64,000 nt of DNA, from assembly GCA_029204225.1 (NCBI GenBank), contig CM055115.1, positions 9,111,466-9,175,465 on the forward strand, in the 5' to 3' direction. The notes beneath the pieces are model-generated. The model saw only the letters and a program-made list of their open reading frames with translations. It was not told where the DNA came from and made no database searches. How positions within the stretch are numbered: position 1 is the stretch's first letter; the number at the start of each line of letters is the position of its first letter. The position numbers were made by a program, and so were the translations under genes. This document shows, one piece after another, positions 34,086-46,623 of the stretch. This DNA comes from Diphasiastrum complanatum (lineage: Eukaryota; Streptophyta; Lycopodiopsida; Lycopodiales; Lycopodiaceae).

Positions 34086-35317
34086 CTATATTTATCTTCC
34101 TATTTTGTGTATACCATCCATAGTAATGGATAATAGAAATCAACTAGTAGCTCTATTCAACTTTTCTATGAGTATTTTTGGACATTCAACATCTTATCAT
34201 TGGATGTTACAAGAAACCTTAAGTAATGATCTGTTTTGAAGGTTTGGCTGCAATTATTTTCAAAGGCCGGATCCTTTTCTCTCAAATATTCTAAAGCGAT
34301 ATCATGTGAAGTCTTTCATTTATTACCACATATTAGATTCCACTTTTAACCTCACAATTGACATCCAAAACTGCGGATAACTCAATGGTCACAAAGATAT
34401 CAGTTACGAGTTCAACTGAATGAATTCAAACCAGGACATCAATAACCAGTATTAAGCAATTATTTATAGGGATTACCAAAATCCTAACTGCAAAATACAT
34501 TTCCTGATACTACTTACTACCATCTGATGTCCACTCTTCTTCCTTCCTTAGAATTTTTAGTTCTCTGGAAATCTATTTCTGCTAAGGTACCAAAAAGACG
34601 TAATGACAGTAGTAAATGTTTAAAAATCAGTTACAATAGGAAAAAGTCCAAAACAATTTCTGTTATATCAAAAATCATTTACTAGTATGTGAAACCGTAC
34701 TAGTCTGATCTTTTGAATATAATTCACCATAGGATTTTACTGGAAATGAAATCAGTTATGTAATTTCTATTACGACAAATTTTCCAATCAAATTGGACTG
34801 TTTTTCCTTTTTATTGACTGGTTTGGCATTACTCCGTTAATATTGATAAAACCTATCCAAACACAGAATATAAAATTACATGAATGGAAATCCCACCAAT
34901 AGAATTTCAATAATTCTTGAACCATATCCTGTCATATTTACTGTCTAGATAAAGAATACCATTCCCACTCATTTAAACTGATCATTTCATATTGTTTGAT
35001 GATTTTAATCAAATTTAACGAGTATCTTGCACAAATATTTCTTTGACTGATAGAATTCTAGCGATCAACATCAATTAGAAAACTATTAGACAAGTAACTT
35101 TCAAATTTTTACCAAACTGAAATTCAAATTTTAACTTTCAATTTGGGAGTTCCCAACTCCAAAAGTAAACAGAATGACAATACAAGAAACCTGTCCGCAA
35201 TTTCATTGTGGTTCCTCCTGTCAATTTTAACTTATCTATCACCACAAAGTAATTTAGACTTAGTGAAAACATTGTGACCAATTCTGAGTGATAAACTCAA
35301 TTTAATGAATTCACTAA
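34086..35317. other. AT-rich segment, no gene
   Basis: Mirror of 22647-23880. No open frame of note. The 35170-35310 block is the same 120-bp sequence as at the inner tips of the arms. Confidence 0.4.
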
Positions 35318-36021
35318 AGGAGCATGATGCAAGATTGGAGTTTTCAACATGTTTGGGTGCCACGCATCACCATCCTAGGTGGTCACGTGTCGCCGACAAG
35401 ACCGTGCTTATGCCTATATAGTGGTGGGGTTTCTCTCTTTCCATTCACTCAATCTACCCAGGAGTTCGTGGATGGAGAGCACGTGCATGAGCCGGGATGC
35501 ATCTTTAGGCTAGGAGATGTGTGCTAGGGAGAGTAGAGTGGGTATGGGATGCCAGTTATCGTAGGAGGCTTGACCGGGCATGATTATGTCGATTGCTCCA
35601 GTGCATGGGGTGGGTCGGTTGTGACCCTACGGATGGGCAGTTACGGTGCATCGTCACTTGTATGGGGTCTGCGGAACCTTTAAGGCAGTCAATGATCCTA
35701 GGGAGTTGTAACATATTCCCAATCATTATTCTTGTTAATACATTCTGAATATGCACGTGAATTAGATATTGGCCATTGAGTTGAAGAGAATCCATAGGAA
35801 TAAGAGTCTCCAATAGAAGCCACTTTAAGCTCTTGTGAAATGGATCCATGAGGCATTGAACAAGAATCCGAGTAATGATATGAGTTGGATTTCTATGCAA
35901 TAATGAAATCTCTTCATTTCTAGTAGTATCCATGTTGAATACCTCATACTCCATTAGATTGTTGTCAAAAATAAAATCATTCACTAAAGCTCCCAAATCA
36001 AACTGAAATGGTTCGCATATC
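35318..36021 (+). repeat. 5'-truncated Ty3 chromovirus LTR, right arm outer copy
   Basis: Mirror of 21923-22646. It starts at GGAGCATGATGCAAGA without the first about 50 bp, and has an internal deletion near 35407 relative to L. Confidence 0.75.
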
Positions 36022-36169
36022 AGGGTTCTTAAAATAGCCACTCAATTTCAAGCCATGGAATATTGGTGCTGTATAGTCCTCATTCTGAAAGTCTGGTGAA
36101 TGTCTTGATCGACTTTCTTTGAGCATAACACTATTCTCAATTTGAAGACCAAAAAAGCTCTTCATGTGA

Positions 36170-36790
36170 TCAAGATGAATGTGACAAATTGAACTTCTCA
36201 AGGAAGTTGGTAAGTGCACTACATCTAGTAAGGCTTGAGAATCTCTAAAGAAGGTTTATGAGTCCAAGTTTACATCAAGGGTTCTATCCCTTAGGAGTCA
36301 AATCTTTTCAAGTATTTAAAATAAGGATGAAAGTGCTTATGCTTTTGTTTTGAGGGTTAAAGCATTCAATGATGAGTTAGCATGTATTGATGAAAGACTT
36401 AAGGAGATAGCACTTGTTCAAGTAGTTTTCAATGGCTTGTTGGATGATCATGCTAATCTTGCTCAAAGTTTTGTCATTCAAAAGACATTGCCAAGTATTG
36501 TGGACATGCAAGAAATCTTGGTGAATAAGGAGTTTAGGCTTCTATCAAGAGGAGGATCCACTTCCACATCTCAACCTGGAAAGGAGGAGGCTATGTTCTC
36601 AAAGGGCAAGTTCAAGGGCAACAACAAAGTCAAGTGATCTAAAGGAAAATCTCAAGGTGAGTCTTCTACTTTTGTTGGCAAGAAGAAAGATAAATCTAAG
36701 CTTAAATGCTTCTATTGTGGAGTCAAAACATGGCAAGGTTGCCATCGATGGGACCAAGTCCCGACATTTGTGACATTGTGCAGCACATAT
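36170..36790 (+). pseudogene. Copia-C gag fragment, right arm
   Basis: Mirror of 21163-21770: the UBN2-type gag frame at 36350-36637 (RLKEIALVQVVFNGLLDDHA), a stop, then a broken CCHC knuckle (LKCFYCGVKTWQGCHRW). It has the same truncation points as L, so Copia-C decayed before the arms separated. Confidence 0.75.
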
Positions 36791-37393
36791 ATGACATAGT
36801 GTACTTATGACAAGGATGTGTGTACATTGTAAAAATTGAAAAGTACTGTATTGATAGATTTCTGCCATCGTAGGACACTTAAGATTTCAATTCCAACAGT
36901 TTGTCCTTTCATGAATTGTATCCCAAGGGATCAATCACAAATTTGAGTTTATTGAACTTCTGCCTTAAACAATTGCAATTGATGATCATATGCCTATAGC
37001 TCGTAGTGATGAAATTAATTTTTTTTTTGTAATTAATAAATTATATTGTTCATCCTCTTTTTGATTGAAAGACACTTAACGAATTAAGTTCTCTTTTTGG
37101 CTTGTAAAACTTTGTGCCCGTTCAGATATATTCTAAGCAAAATGCTGACGCAATGGTAATACTACAAAGGAGCCATAGTAAAGGCCACGAGCAATTGAGA
37201 CAGAGCAATCACAATTACAATTTTCTCTACCAAGTAAATTGTAGACCTCAATTATCTTGCCTTTCAAGAATATAAACAACGATAAAAGATTTCTATTTTT
37301 GTCAGTTAATTTGAGGCCATGTTACTCCTCAATATCCAGCTAGTAAAGAATCTTGCGATAGTCATTCTAGATGTGCAACTAGCGAAGAATCAC
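36791..37393. other. 3' flank of BPS1-like copy 2
   Basis: Mirror of 20552-21162. No coding potential. Confidence 0.6.
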
Positions 37394-38334
37394 TCAACAA
37401 AATTTCGTTACTGCAGAAATGAGTTTTGTCCTACCCGCGACTATGTCATCAAAAAGATCACGTACGGTGCACTCCAAACTTTCCAAACCACAGTTCAGAC
37501 TGTTTAAGCTATGCCGAAGCTCCGTAACATCTGACATTCGCAATTCGAACGAGCGCGGAACTCTCCAAATGACTGAAATTCAATGAAAAAATTATCCACA
37601 TGAGCTTGCATGTTTCCAAATTCTCTTAGAAGGATTTTCTCTTTCGGTTCCTCACTGAACCGCAAGCCAATTCGTTCGATAAGCGTTTGATGTGAATTAG
37701 ACGTAGAGTTAGCCCATTCGCCCGTCGAACAAATCGCAATCAGTTTAGCGGAGTAAGAACTATCCATGTGAAGGAGTCCAAACAGAAGAATCATTGAAAC
37801 GAAAGAAATTATGCTCTTCATGGGGTAAATTACTGCGCAAGGATCAAATTGCTTTGCATATCTGCTACCAAAATACCAAAGCTCCTCCTCTGCCTCAAGT
37901 TTCATATCAGCAAGTTGCTTGTTAGCTTGATGTATTCTGGACATCTCTCGTCGGCAATGATTTAGAGCCTGAACTATGGTATCATAGTCATCCCCACCTG
38001 CTTGAAGAGCTTCAACAGCTATATGGACTACCCGCCCATAAATTCGCAATCTGGAAATACCCGTCATCAAAGCTTTATAAACATTCATAAGTCGCACTGT
38101 CTCATCCATCAGAGTACTAAAGCATTTTAATGGAAAAACAACCTTCTCCGCTAGATCCAAAACGGCTGCAAGATAAGATCTGAGGATATCCACAGCATAC
38201 TGCATCCAGTCTATTGTGAAAAACTTATCTCCAATTGACTCTTCCAATTTTTGCAGACATGACAACAAATTGTCGTGAAATGACATATTGGCAGCACCAT
38301 GACCGTGAGATCGCAGCGAATTCACAAAAACCAT
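37394..38334 (-). pseudogene. BPS1-like copy 2, frameshifted near the C-terminus
   Basis: Same family as copy 1. The frame is open from ATG 38334 (GCCATGG context) for 276 codons, to 37504. It includes the part lost in copy 1: LMTGISRLRIYGRVVHIAVE and the helical HQANKQLADMKLEAEEELW. A 4-bp deletion near 37563 (copies 1 and 3 have GGAGAACAGGTTCCG, here GGAGAGTTCCG) shifts the frame after FQSFGE. The normal tail (SLECTVRDLFDDI...) is lost and replaced by 16 unrelated residues. The native stop would lie at 37394-37396. If expressed, the product would lack about 55 C-terminal residues. Confidence 0.75.
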
Positions 38335-38630
38335 GGCGTTGTTTCTTTAGGCAGAGTTAAGGAAGCAACCTTTGCCGTCTGTGTATTTTGTAGAGATCAA
38401 GGTAAGGCTACCTGCCTACCGCTGTACCTTCTGAAATAGCTTGAGAACGTTGTCAAGAAAAAAAAATTATGAAGTAAAATTCGCCTTGAGATTTTCGACG
38501 AACCCAGCTACGGATTATCACTGACTCAGAGGTTCGAAGGAATTTATTGAGTTCCGCCCTCTGTCTCTTACATTCAACACGTCTGCATTCAAGTAAGGCT
38601 GTTCTTGGCAAATCGTTCGCGCTCTCACTC

Positions 38631-38681
<51 letters not shown>

Positions 38682-39480
38682 CAAATGTGTGGTGTTCTCT
38701 CTATCGATCTCTATTTATATGCTATTTGGACACCTTCAAAACCCTAGTCGTTACATAATATGTAGTACCCTAGAACGTGATTAAATGCATATTGGACCCC
38801 TAAAACGGCTAAAACTTGGGACCAGAAAACACTTTGGATACCAAGCCAACAAAGTGATCCAAGGGAGTTGCCTGGAATATGACTAGGTAATAGAATGCCA
38901 TGGGGTACTCGTTATTTATTTAGATATGTCGGACTATGCATCGCATTTTCAAGTTGCACCGCATGCCAAAGTGCTATTTGTCTTTCAAAGAAAAGCAAAT
39001 ATGTCAACAAGGTGAGGATGAGCATCTTCAGCTAGAGCCTAAACTACATCATGGGTGACTAGGAGGAGGCTATGCTAGACATCACTAGTTGGCCTTTAGG
39101 TATCATGATTCAGCCCTATCTCCGCAGGCTTTACTATGAAGAATTTAGGATTTCACTTTTAGGTTGTTTACACGTTGCAGACTGATAGACGTTATAACAA
39201 TTTGTGATTTGCTTTTATGAAATTTGGATAATGGAATTATAGAAGTTGGAACTACATGCCATTCATCGTTTATGTATGTAGTACGATTTCAGACTTGTCA
39301 CTGTATTCTAATTATGGTAACAAGCATTACTTCCCCTCGCATCAGACAAGCATTTATTGCATTGAATAATGATCACTTAAATAAGAATAATGAGATTCTA
39401 CTATATGAGCAAAACTTCATAAGTATAATCTTGAAAATAGCATAGAGAGAGTAAATCATTCACATCAATAAAATGAGAAT
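38335..39480. other. upstream region of BPS1-like copy 2
   Basis: Mirror of 18441-19610. TATA box TATAAATA on the minus strand at 38713-38720 and a long CT/GA run at 38641-38678. No coding sequence. Confidence 0.5.
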
Positions 39481-41182
39481 AGACTAACTCACTAACTTCA
39501 CTTCATTCCATTTCAAAGAAATATGCGAGAACAAATGCTCTTTATATAGCCTCGTAGATGTTCTAAATATGAAATAACCGTCTTAGCTTCCATAACCACT
39601 TATTGGCATTGGCCCTTCAATAATCGCAAGCCTGAATCCATTGGTGAGTGAGCTAGTTTACAATTGATCAAATTGTATCTGATAAGGGTATTGTGAAGAT
39701 ACCGTTGCTGAGTGATAAAGATCAGCCTTCTCGCTGTGTTGAATGCCCAAACAGAAGTGAGCTTTGCCCAAATCGGTCCTGTCAAGTTTGGAAGACAGCA
39801 TCTTTTTAGCATCCTTCACCAGATTGGTACTATTGTTGAAAAGCAACGTATCATCGACATACGAGGTGATAATTATAAAGATTACTGCATTAACTTGAAG
39901 TAGACATTAGAATCAGCCATAAAGTGCTTTGTGGAGCTTGTAGACATGATGCTTCATACCTTCGTGAACGTATCCTTCAAGCTGGAGCATATAGATGTCT
40001 TTTTCGATGATTATGTTCAAATAAGCTGTCTATACATCGAGTTGATGTACTTCAAGGTCGGCTGCTGCAACATATGATAGGAGGGCTCGTATCAATGAAT
40101 GCTTGACTACTGGACTGAAAGTCTCATTTTAGTCAATGTTGGGGATCTGAGCAAATGCTCGTGCTACTAGTCGAGCCTTCCTTCGATCATAGCTCCATTG
40201 GCATTGTACTTGATGTTAAAGACCCATTTGCAATCGATAAGATTGTTGCCAGGGGGAGCTTCGACTAGTGACCATGTCTGGTTCTTGATCAGAGAGGAAT
40301 ATTCTATGTTCATCGTTTCTCTCCAAACATTAAAGTCTGGTTGTCTAAGTGCCTCTTCGACGGTAGTCGGCTCATGTATTAAAAGACATGCCAAAACTCA
40401 GGAATGTACTCTGTGGGCTGTGTGCGCACTCGGTTTGATCTTCTTGGAGGAGGTGCCGTTGGCTGCCAATCCTTGGATTTGTTGTTGCTGAGTAACAACA
40501 ACTTCTTCGTCTGACTCGTTGTCGGGTAGTCCATCGACTATAGGCACACTTGAGCCCGAGACTCGAATTGTCGTATCGGAGGCAGAGGCATCAAAGGTTT
40601 GCATGGAACTTTGCATTTGCCTTTGAAATCGTCAAACTGATCCTCGATAAAGACTGTATCCCTACTGAATAAAATCGTATAGCTTGGTCAGATGAAGTGT
40701 ATCCAATAAGGATGGTCTTGAGACCTTGGAAGTTGAATTTCTTCCTCGTCCCTTTGGGATCTAGGCATAGGTGATGCATCCGAACACTCCAAGGTTCTTC
40801 ATTGAAGCCTTAGAACCTGTCCAAACCTCATGTGGTGTTTTGCCTACGAGGGCCTTAGTCGAACATTTGTTTTGAACATCGGCTGTGGTGGGGAGAGCTT
40901 CAACCCAGAAGTTCTTCGACAAAGATTCATGTGCCAGCATACATTTGGCTGCCTCGACCGGGGTACGATTCTTCCTCTCTGCTAAGCCATTAGATTGAGG
41001 CAAATAGGGAGTGATAAATTGTTGTTCAATGCCTTGGCTCTAGGAATACTCCTTGAATTTAGTAGAGATGTACTCTCCACCATTATTGGACCTCAGGGCT
41101 TTGATTTGTCTGCCAATTTCTTTCTTTGCATGCTACTTGAAGATTCTGAAACAATTGAAAGCTTTTGACTTCTTCTTGATAA
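39481..41182 (-). pseudogene. Copia-B integrase-RT half, right arm
   Basis: Mirror of 16777-18440. YVDD on the minus strand at 39850-39861, RT N-terminal part at 40167-40394 (FNVWRETMNIEYSSLIKNQ), integrase at 40761-41150 (NGLAERKNRTPVEAAKCMLA, HEVWTGSKASMKNLGVF). Many stops are shared with L, and some are private, for example CAG to TAG in YAQIPK at about 40763. Confidence 0.85.
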
Positions 41183-42198
41183 AGTACATGAAAGATTATA
41201 AAACGACCCCCAAATAGACTGCCAATCTAAGGAAATTGCTAACGGAAGTCGTTCTATACCAGAATTATAGCTCAAGCTCCATTGGGTTATGGAGTCGACT
41301 TATGAGCAAGAGTCTAAGAATGGTTTAGAAGAGCACAACTCTATTCTTCATTTGCTTAGAGATTCAGCAGCATTGCTCAACAAAAAGATGAATAGCCATT
41401 GTAATGGGCTCATAGGCTCAAGAGTCGGACAACAATAGGTGATGAGGAGTATATCACTTGCTAGGGAACTCACATTCAAAGGCTATACAGATTGACAGAT
41501 GCTTAAATAGCATATGAGCAAATTCGTGTCCATGGTTCATAAATATAGCACTTGGATGAATAGCTTTTCTTGGATATTAGTGACCTAAACACCAAACCCA
41601 TACATAAACATCTTCAAGGGAGTGCAAGACTTCAGGTTTGGCTTGACTAGACGAAACAGTCAAACATTCTCACACTACAAATGAGTCTCATAGTAGAAGG
41701 TCGGTCCATCTCAATAACAGAAGTTAGGCTTTCAAGTCTCCAATGCTATAATCACAAATAACAATAGTTGGCATTTGAACCTGGGTTCCTTCCACAATAC
41801 ACTTCTTATACCTCAGAGGCATTGATTCTTGGTTATAGGAATTAGGAGCCGTAGGGCACGGAGCAACCACGACAGCGATGAAGTATAAGCAGGGCTAGGT
41901 AGGTTAGGAACCGCAGGCAGGATCGCGGCAGCAGGGAAACCACGCGGCCAGGCAGGTTAACGTGGCCAGAGGGAGAGCGAGCCAGACAAGCAAGGAAACC
42001 ACCCAGCCAGGCAACAAGAGGAGAAGAAGGTCTGCTGGAGCAGGGTTGCGGTTAGGTGAGGGAGGTCGCAAGGGGGAAAGAAACAAATCTGATGGCATGC
42101 AGGCAGATCGGAGGAGGGAGCGGGAATAGGCTGAGGGATGAGCACAGTGATGGCCTCTCCTTCACATATGGGAAATGGGCAGGGTGAGGGGGGCTATC

Positions 42199-43063
42199 TG
42201 TTGTAAAGCTACCTTTACAAGCTTTACTTCCGGTGCCACTGGCGCCAGCATCGTCCCTGGTACTAGCTGCTGCTGCTCCCGGTGCCAATGGTGCTGGCGC
42301 CGCTCCCAGTGCACTGTGACCAAAATCCAACCGGCGCCAAGTTCCTATGGCTGAAAATCTTTGATCGGTTCTAGCGAAGTCCAAAGAGCTCAGATCGATG
42401 TGCAATCACCTCACACGATCTAGGCATGATTAAAGGAAGCCTGGGGATCAATAAAATCTAGAGAGAGAAAATGACTTTCTAGAGAGAGAAAAATGTGCTT
42501 TACCAGCCTGGGTAGAGTGCTTGGTATGAGAGGGGGTGCCGAATACCACCAATACTATAGGGGAGTGCGGGTTGCGACTCAGGGCGAGCTCCAACCAAGT
42601 CTCAACCTCCCTTGCTGGAATGTTGTCCTGGCACTCGCCTTGGCATGCCCGCTCCCCGGAGACTAGGGTCGGTCACACACTTGAAATGTAACCTTCTGAG
42701 ATTTATCAATAAAGTAGGATTTTCATCAAACTGACTCTGATTACCTTCTGGGTTTCAGTGTTCGGTAAAAGCGCCAGTTGTAAGGCCGCTTCAAAATTTT
42801 TAAGTTGTAACATAGCTGAGGGTCGTATCCCGGGACTCTAGCGGTATGCCGATGGGACCATTTGGTCCGTGGCGCTAGCGGTATGCTGTCCGGACCATTT
42901 GGTCCAGGAACTAGTTGTCTCCATATCTGTCGTGGCTTGTGGTTCTGAGTGTTCCTTGCATGAATGCGAATGGGTTAAGCTCTTGGGGAACGGGCTCTAA
43001 CCTGTCGGCTAAGTTGGATGGCTTGCTTGGGTGGAAGTAACCTGTTTATGGCTGTCCAGTCTG
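42199..43063 (+). repeat. truncated LTR of the LARD family (right arm)
   Basis: Begins TGTTGTAAAGC after CTATC, the complement of the GATAG target duplication in L, so it occupies the same insertion site. Contains AATAAA near 42450 and 42713. The match to L ends at GTCTGGCGT (43063); the last about 330 bp of the LTR and the PBS are missing. Confidence 0.85.
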
Positions 43064-44650
43064 GCGTCGCACAAGATAACCCTAGCAGATTGGATCAATG
43101 GAAAGATCTGCATCAGATCCAGCTACTGTCAAAATCTCAGGTCAATCAATGCGAGTAAAAAGTTATCAAGGAAAAACCACCGTAAAAGGCCTAAGATTCA
43201 CTTCCGGCCGATCAGATTGATCAGATCCTTGAAGATCCAAACTGCATCCTACTATATAAGCAAGATCCAATCACTTTGGAGCCCACCATTAGATGAATCT
43301 GAGATCGGGACGATCAATAGCACGAAGGATAGCAAATCAGGCACCACACCTTCCCAGATTAGCAGTTGTGCAACAAGGGGCAGAATCGGAACTAACACCA
43401 ATGGATCCAATGGGCCAACTCGTACATGCCACTCCCTTGCAAGCAGTCTGGAGAGCACCATGGATGGAAATACCAAAATACGACGGATCATCAGATCCCA
43501 TCATATTCCTCCATATCTACGAGCAATCTTGTGAAATCTACGGCGAACGGTCACCTGCGGAGAAGCTGATGCTATTTCATATGTCCTTACTGGCAGTGGC
43601 TCAGGATTGGTTTTTTAACCTATCAGAGGAAGAAAAATCCACCTGGGAAGCGGTTAAAGCGGCTCTCATTACGTGCTTTAAACCAAGAAAGTTCTTGGAA
43701 GACCCATTTCTCCTGCTGAGCAAAGTCAAGATGGGAAAACGAGAAAGGGTCTGGGATTATATTGAACGGGTCAAACATCTACGATCCGAGTGCAATGCAG
43801 CCCTAACTCCCGATCATGCGGTGATCATGTGGTTCCTAGTCGGGTTACCACGAAGCATCACAAGAGAACTGAAACGACGGGAGCAGTACGCTGCTCTGCA
43901 AGAGGCTATGAAAGATGCCATCAGGGAAGAGGATGAGGGATCTGACGACGAATATCCTTCCACCCACACTCCTACTCCCTCGATCGCATCATCATCATCA
44001 AACACATCCGCTCTATCCACAGAACTGTTGTTGGAGCAAATGACAAAATTACACAAGCAGCAGATAAAGCAACTTACGACGCAGTTTGACCAAAAACTGA
44101 AAGCCTTACAAGGAGCTGTAGTAGTAACTCCACATCAACCGAAACCAAACTAGTTGCAGTATCCTCGACGGGAGAATGTATGGTGTTTAGTATGCACACA
44201 AAACCATACAAAGAACGAGTGTCCAGTCCTAAAGCAAAATCTGAGGCTAACACATAAATTCTACCATTTGTGCAATGCAACATCGCACGATACGGCATTT
44301 TGCCCGTTTAACCCCCGGATTGTTCAACAGAAGAGAAGTCCTTATCAGACTTCATATTCTTATCATCAAGAGGCACCCAACGCAGCACCAAGGTACGGTG
44401 CACCAAATCAACCGCAGCGTATGGCCTTACCTGCTCCACCAGGGCCAGCCAATCAACAAGTGGCCCATGTAAATCTGACAACACCAGAACCAAAGATGCA
44501 AATGCCACCTCAACTTGAGCAGCAACAATGCTACGGACCAGATGAACCATTTATGGATCCTGCCATAAATGAATATGTTTCGGCCTATGCATCTCAAACT
44601 CAGTTCCAAGGCGGAAGAAATTACGGCTGCTACAGATATGGCGAAGCCTG
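43064..44650 (+). pseudogene. Ty3/gypsy gag, one in-frame stop and 3' truncation
   Basis: A single frame from ATG 43293 runs 286 codons to TAG (44151-44153), then continues in the same frame to 44651. The capsid part has MEIPKYDGSSDPIIFLHIYE, LAVAQDWFFNLSEEEKSTWE, FKPRKFLEDPFLLL and ERVWDYIERVKHLRSE, as in the Retrotrans_gag family. After the stop comes a CCHC-like knuckle CLVCTQNHTKNEC, a second one with Tyr for the first Cys (YHLCNATSHDTAFC), and the start of a third (GCYRYGEA) cut at the junction with 44651. It follows an LTR on the same strand, in the place a gag should be. Confidence 0.75.
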
Positions 44651-44856
44651 AAAACTAGGGGCATAGGCCGCATAAATGACATTTTCATACAATGTAAATT
44701 AACAAATGAATACTATTTTAATAGCAGTGCAACCGGCCATTATGGGCCATTTATGCATCATTTTTAGGCAGTTCTGCGTCAACGTAATAGCGCACGGCGA
44801 CGATTTTTCGTCGAAAATAGTTTGAAAAAGAGGTCTTTTTCCCCACAAACAGTACA

Positions 44857-46330
44857 CCAAGCAATCTACTAGAAACATGCTGATGGCTTGATCTAAATGG
44901 TTTCGTGGCCAGTTTACAGACTAGACAGTCTTGACAAGTAGATAATTTGACTTTCCTATCTGGATAGTCAAGATCAACAACAATAGATTGTTTAGACATT
45001 TGTTGTACAAAAGAATAATTTAGGTGACAAAGTCTATAATGCCAAAGTGAACTGTTATTTCTTTGAATAGAAGTACTAAGAGCATGACTAGAGGTAGAAC
45101 AACAATGACTTAATCTATACAAGAATCCATGTCTCTTTCCGAGTGCTAGGATCCTGTCTTCCTTATCAACTACTTTACACTCATCAGATTCAAATTCTAT
45201 TTTATGTCCTAGATCTGTAATTCTGCTAACAAAGAGCGAATTTGTAGATAGATTCGGTAGATGCACTACATTTCAAAGTAGCTTAGATTGATCATTTGCA
45301 AAGCTCGATCTTACTGTACCTTCACCTTTGATAGCCTGTGTGCTATTGTTGCCTAGGTGAACATATCGTTTGGTATTGGAAGGCGTATAGGACTCAAAAT
45401 AGCCAATATGGCTAGTCATGTGTTGTGTGGCTCTAGAGTTTAGAAACCAGGAGTTGTCGTTGGATGTTCTTTGATGGCTAGTCATTAAGGCATCATTATC
45501 CGATTCTTGAATCGACTGTGGTGCTTCTGTACCTGCATATGCCACTTGTTTCGACTGCCCCTTGCTGTTGTTCTTTTCTTGTAGTATGCGACAATCTTGG
45601 ATCTTGTGGTTGGTTCATTGAAATATGTGTAGAACAGCTAATTCTTTGTCGGCTATTTTGACTGCTCTTGACGCTGTGTCGGTTCATGATTTAGCTTTGG
45701 TTGCTTTGGGCCTTTCTTCTTTTGCTTAGTTGAGCCTTTGTTGGTGTATAAGACATGAGAGTCGACACTTGAGGAACCAGAGACTTTGTTCCTTCTGCTC
45801 TCTTCCTAAAACAACATTGTCATGACTCTTGAAAGAGTCAATTCAGGGTGTGTCAAGATGATCATCACCCAGCTGTCGTATGAGCTTGGAAAGCTTGAAA
45901 GTAGTGTCATTACTACATCTTGATCATCTATGACAAATCCAAAAGTGGCCATTTGCTTTAGCAGGTTCTTGAACTGGTTGATGTGATTCTGTAGGGAATC
46001 TTCGTTGGTCATCTTGAGGGAGAAAATGTTCTTTCTTAGATGTAGCTTGGAAGCTACGTCGCGCACATCGTACAAAGTGCTCAAGATGTCCTAGAATTCC
46101 TTGGAGATATGAGCTTCATACACATGTCTGATTTGAGTGTCTGATATATTGAGGATGATCAGCACAAAGGCTTTGCCATCCTTCAGCTTCCATCGAGAGA
46201 TTGCAGCATCGTCAACTTCGTTTCTTACCTCTACACCTATAACAACGTCATAAAATTTCTTAGCCATTAGCACAATTCTCATCTTAAATTTCTATAGATG
46301 GTGATTGGCTCCATCAAGCTTGTCCATGAT
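44857..46330 (-). pseudogene. Copia-B gag-protease, right arm (tandem unit 1)
   Basis: Mirror of L 7726-9202. Same gag start with TAG at codon 12, same stop after MTMLF, same protease lesions (WFLNSRATQHMT). A private stop breaks the gag frame at about 46088, where WDIL is expected. The preintegrase part has LWHYRLCHLNYSF and CLVCKLATKPF. Confidence 0.85.
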
Positions 46331-46623
46331 AGGACTGGCTTTCCCTTGGAAATCCAAGTGGATATCAGTCTAAGCGATAGTAATAACTATCAGTGAATTG
46401 AGAATGAAAATAGACTCACTCACTAACTTCACTTCATTCCATTTCAAAGAAATATGCGAGAACAAATGCTCTTTATATAGCCTAGTAGTTGTTCTAAATA
46501 TGAAATAGTCATCTTAAGTTCCATAACCACTTTTGAAAAGGATCATAATAACATATGGACTCTAGGTCGAAATGAAAATCGACCATGGATCGATTTGATC
46601 TTTGACCTGGTATCGGAATACAC
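46331..46623. other. Copia-B leader / putative LTR (tandem unit 1)
   Basis: Mirror of L 7440-7725, with the TATA-like CTTTATATAG near 46470-46480 (plus-strand view). No coding sequence. Confidence 0.5.

Larger units (their letters stand above)
41189..44850. mobile_element. insertion in right-arm Copia-B (TSD TGTACT)
   Basis: AGTACA (complement of TGTACT) at 41183-41188 and 44851-44856 flanks it, as in L. The outer parts, 41189-42198 and 44651-44850, match L 15784-16770 and 9203-9412. Between them lie a truncated LTR and a Ty3 gag segment instead of the complete LARD-like element. Confidence 0.75.

Noticed and set aside
43031-43534. 167-codon frame overlapping the gag start
   Set aside because: Other frame of the gag region; the frame from 43293 carries the recognisable capsid motifs.
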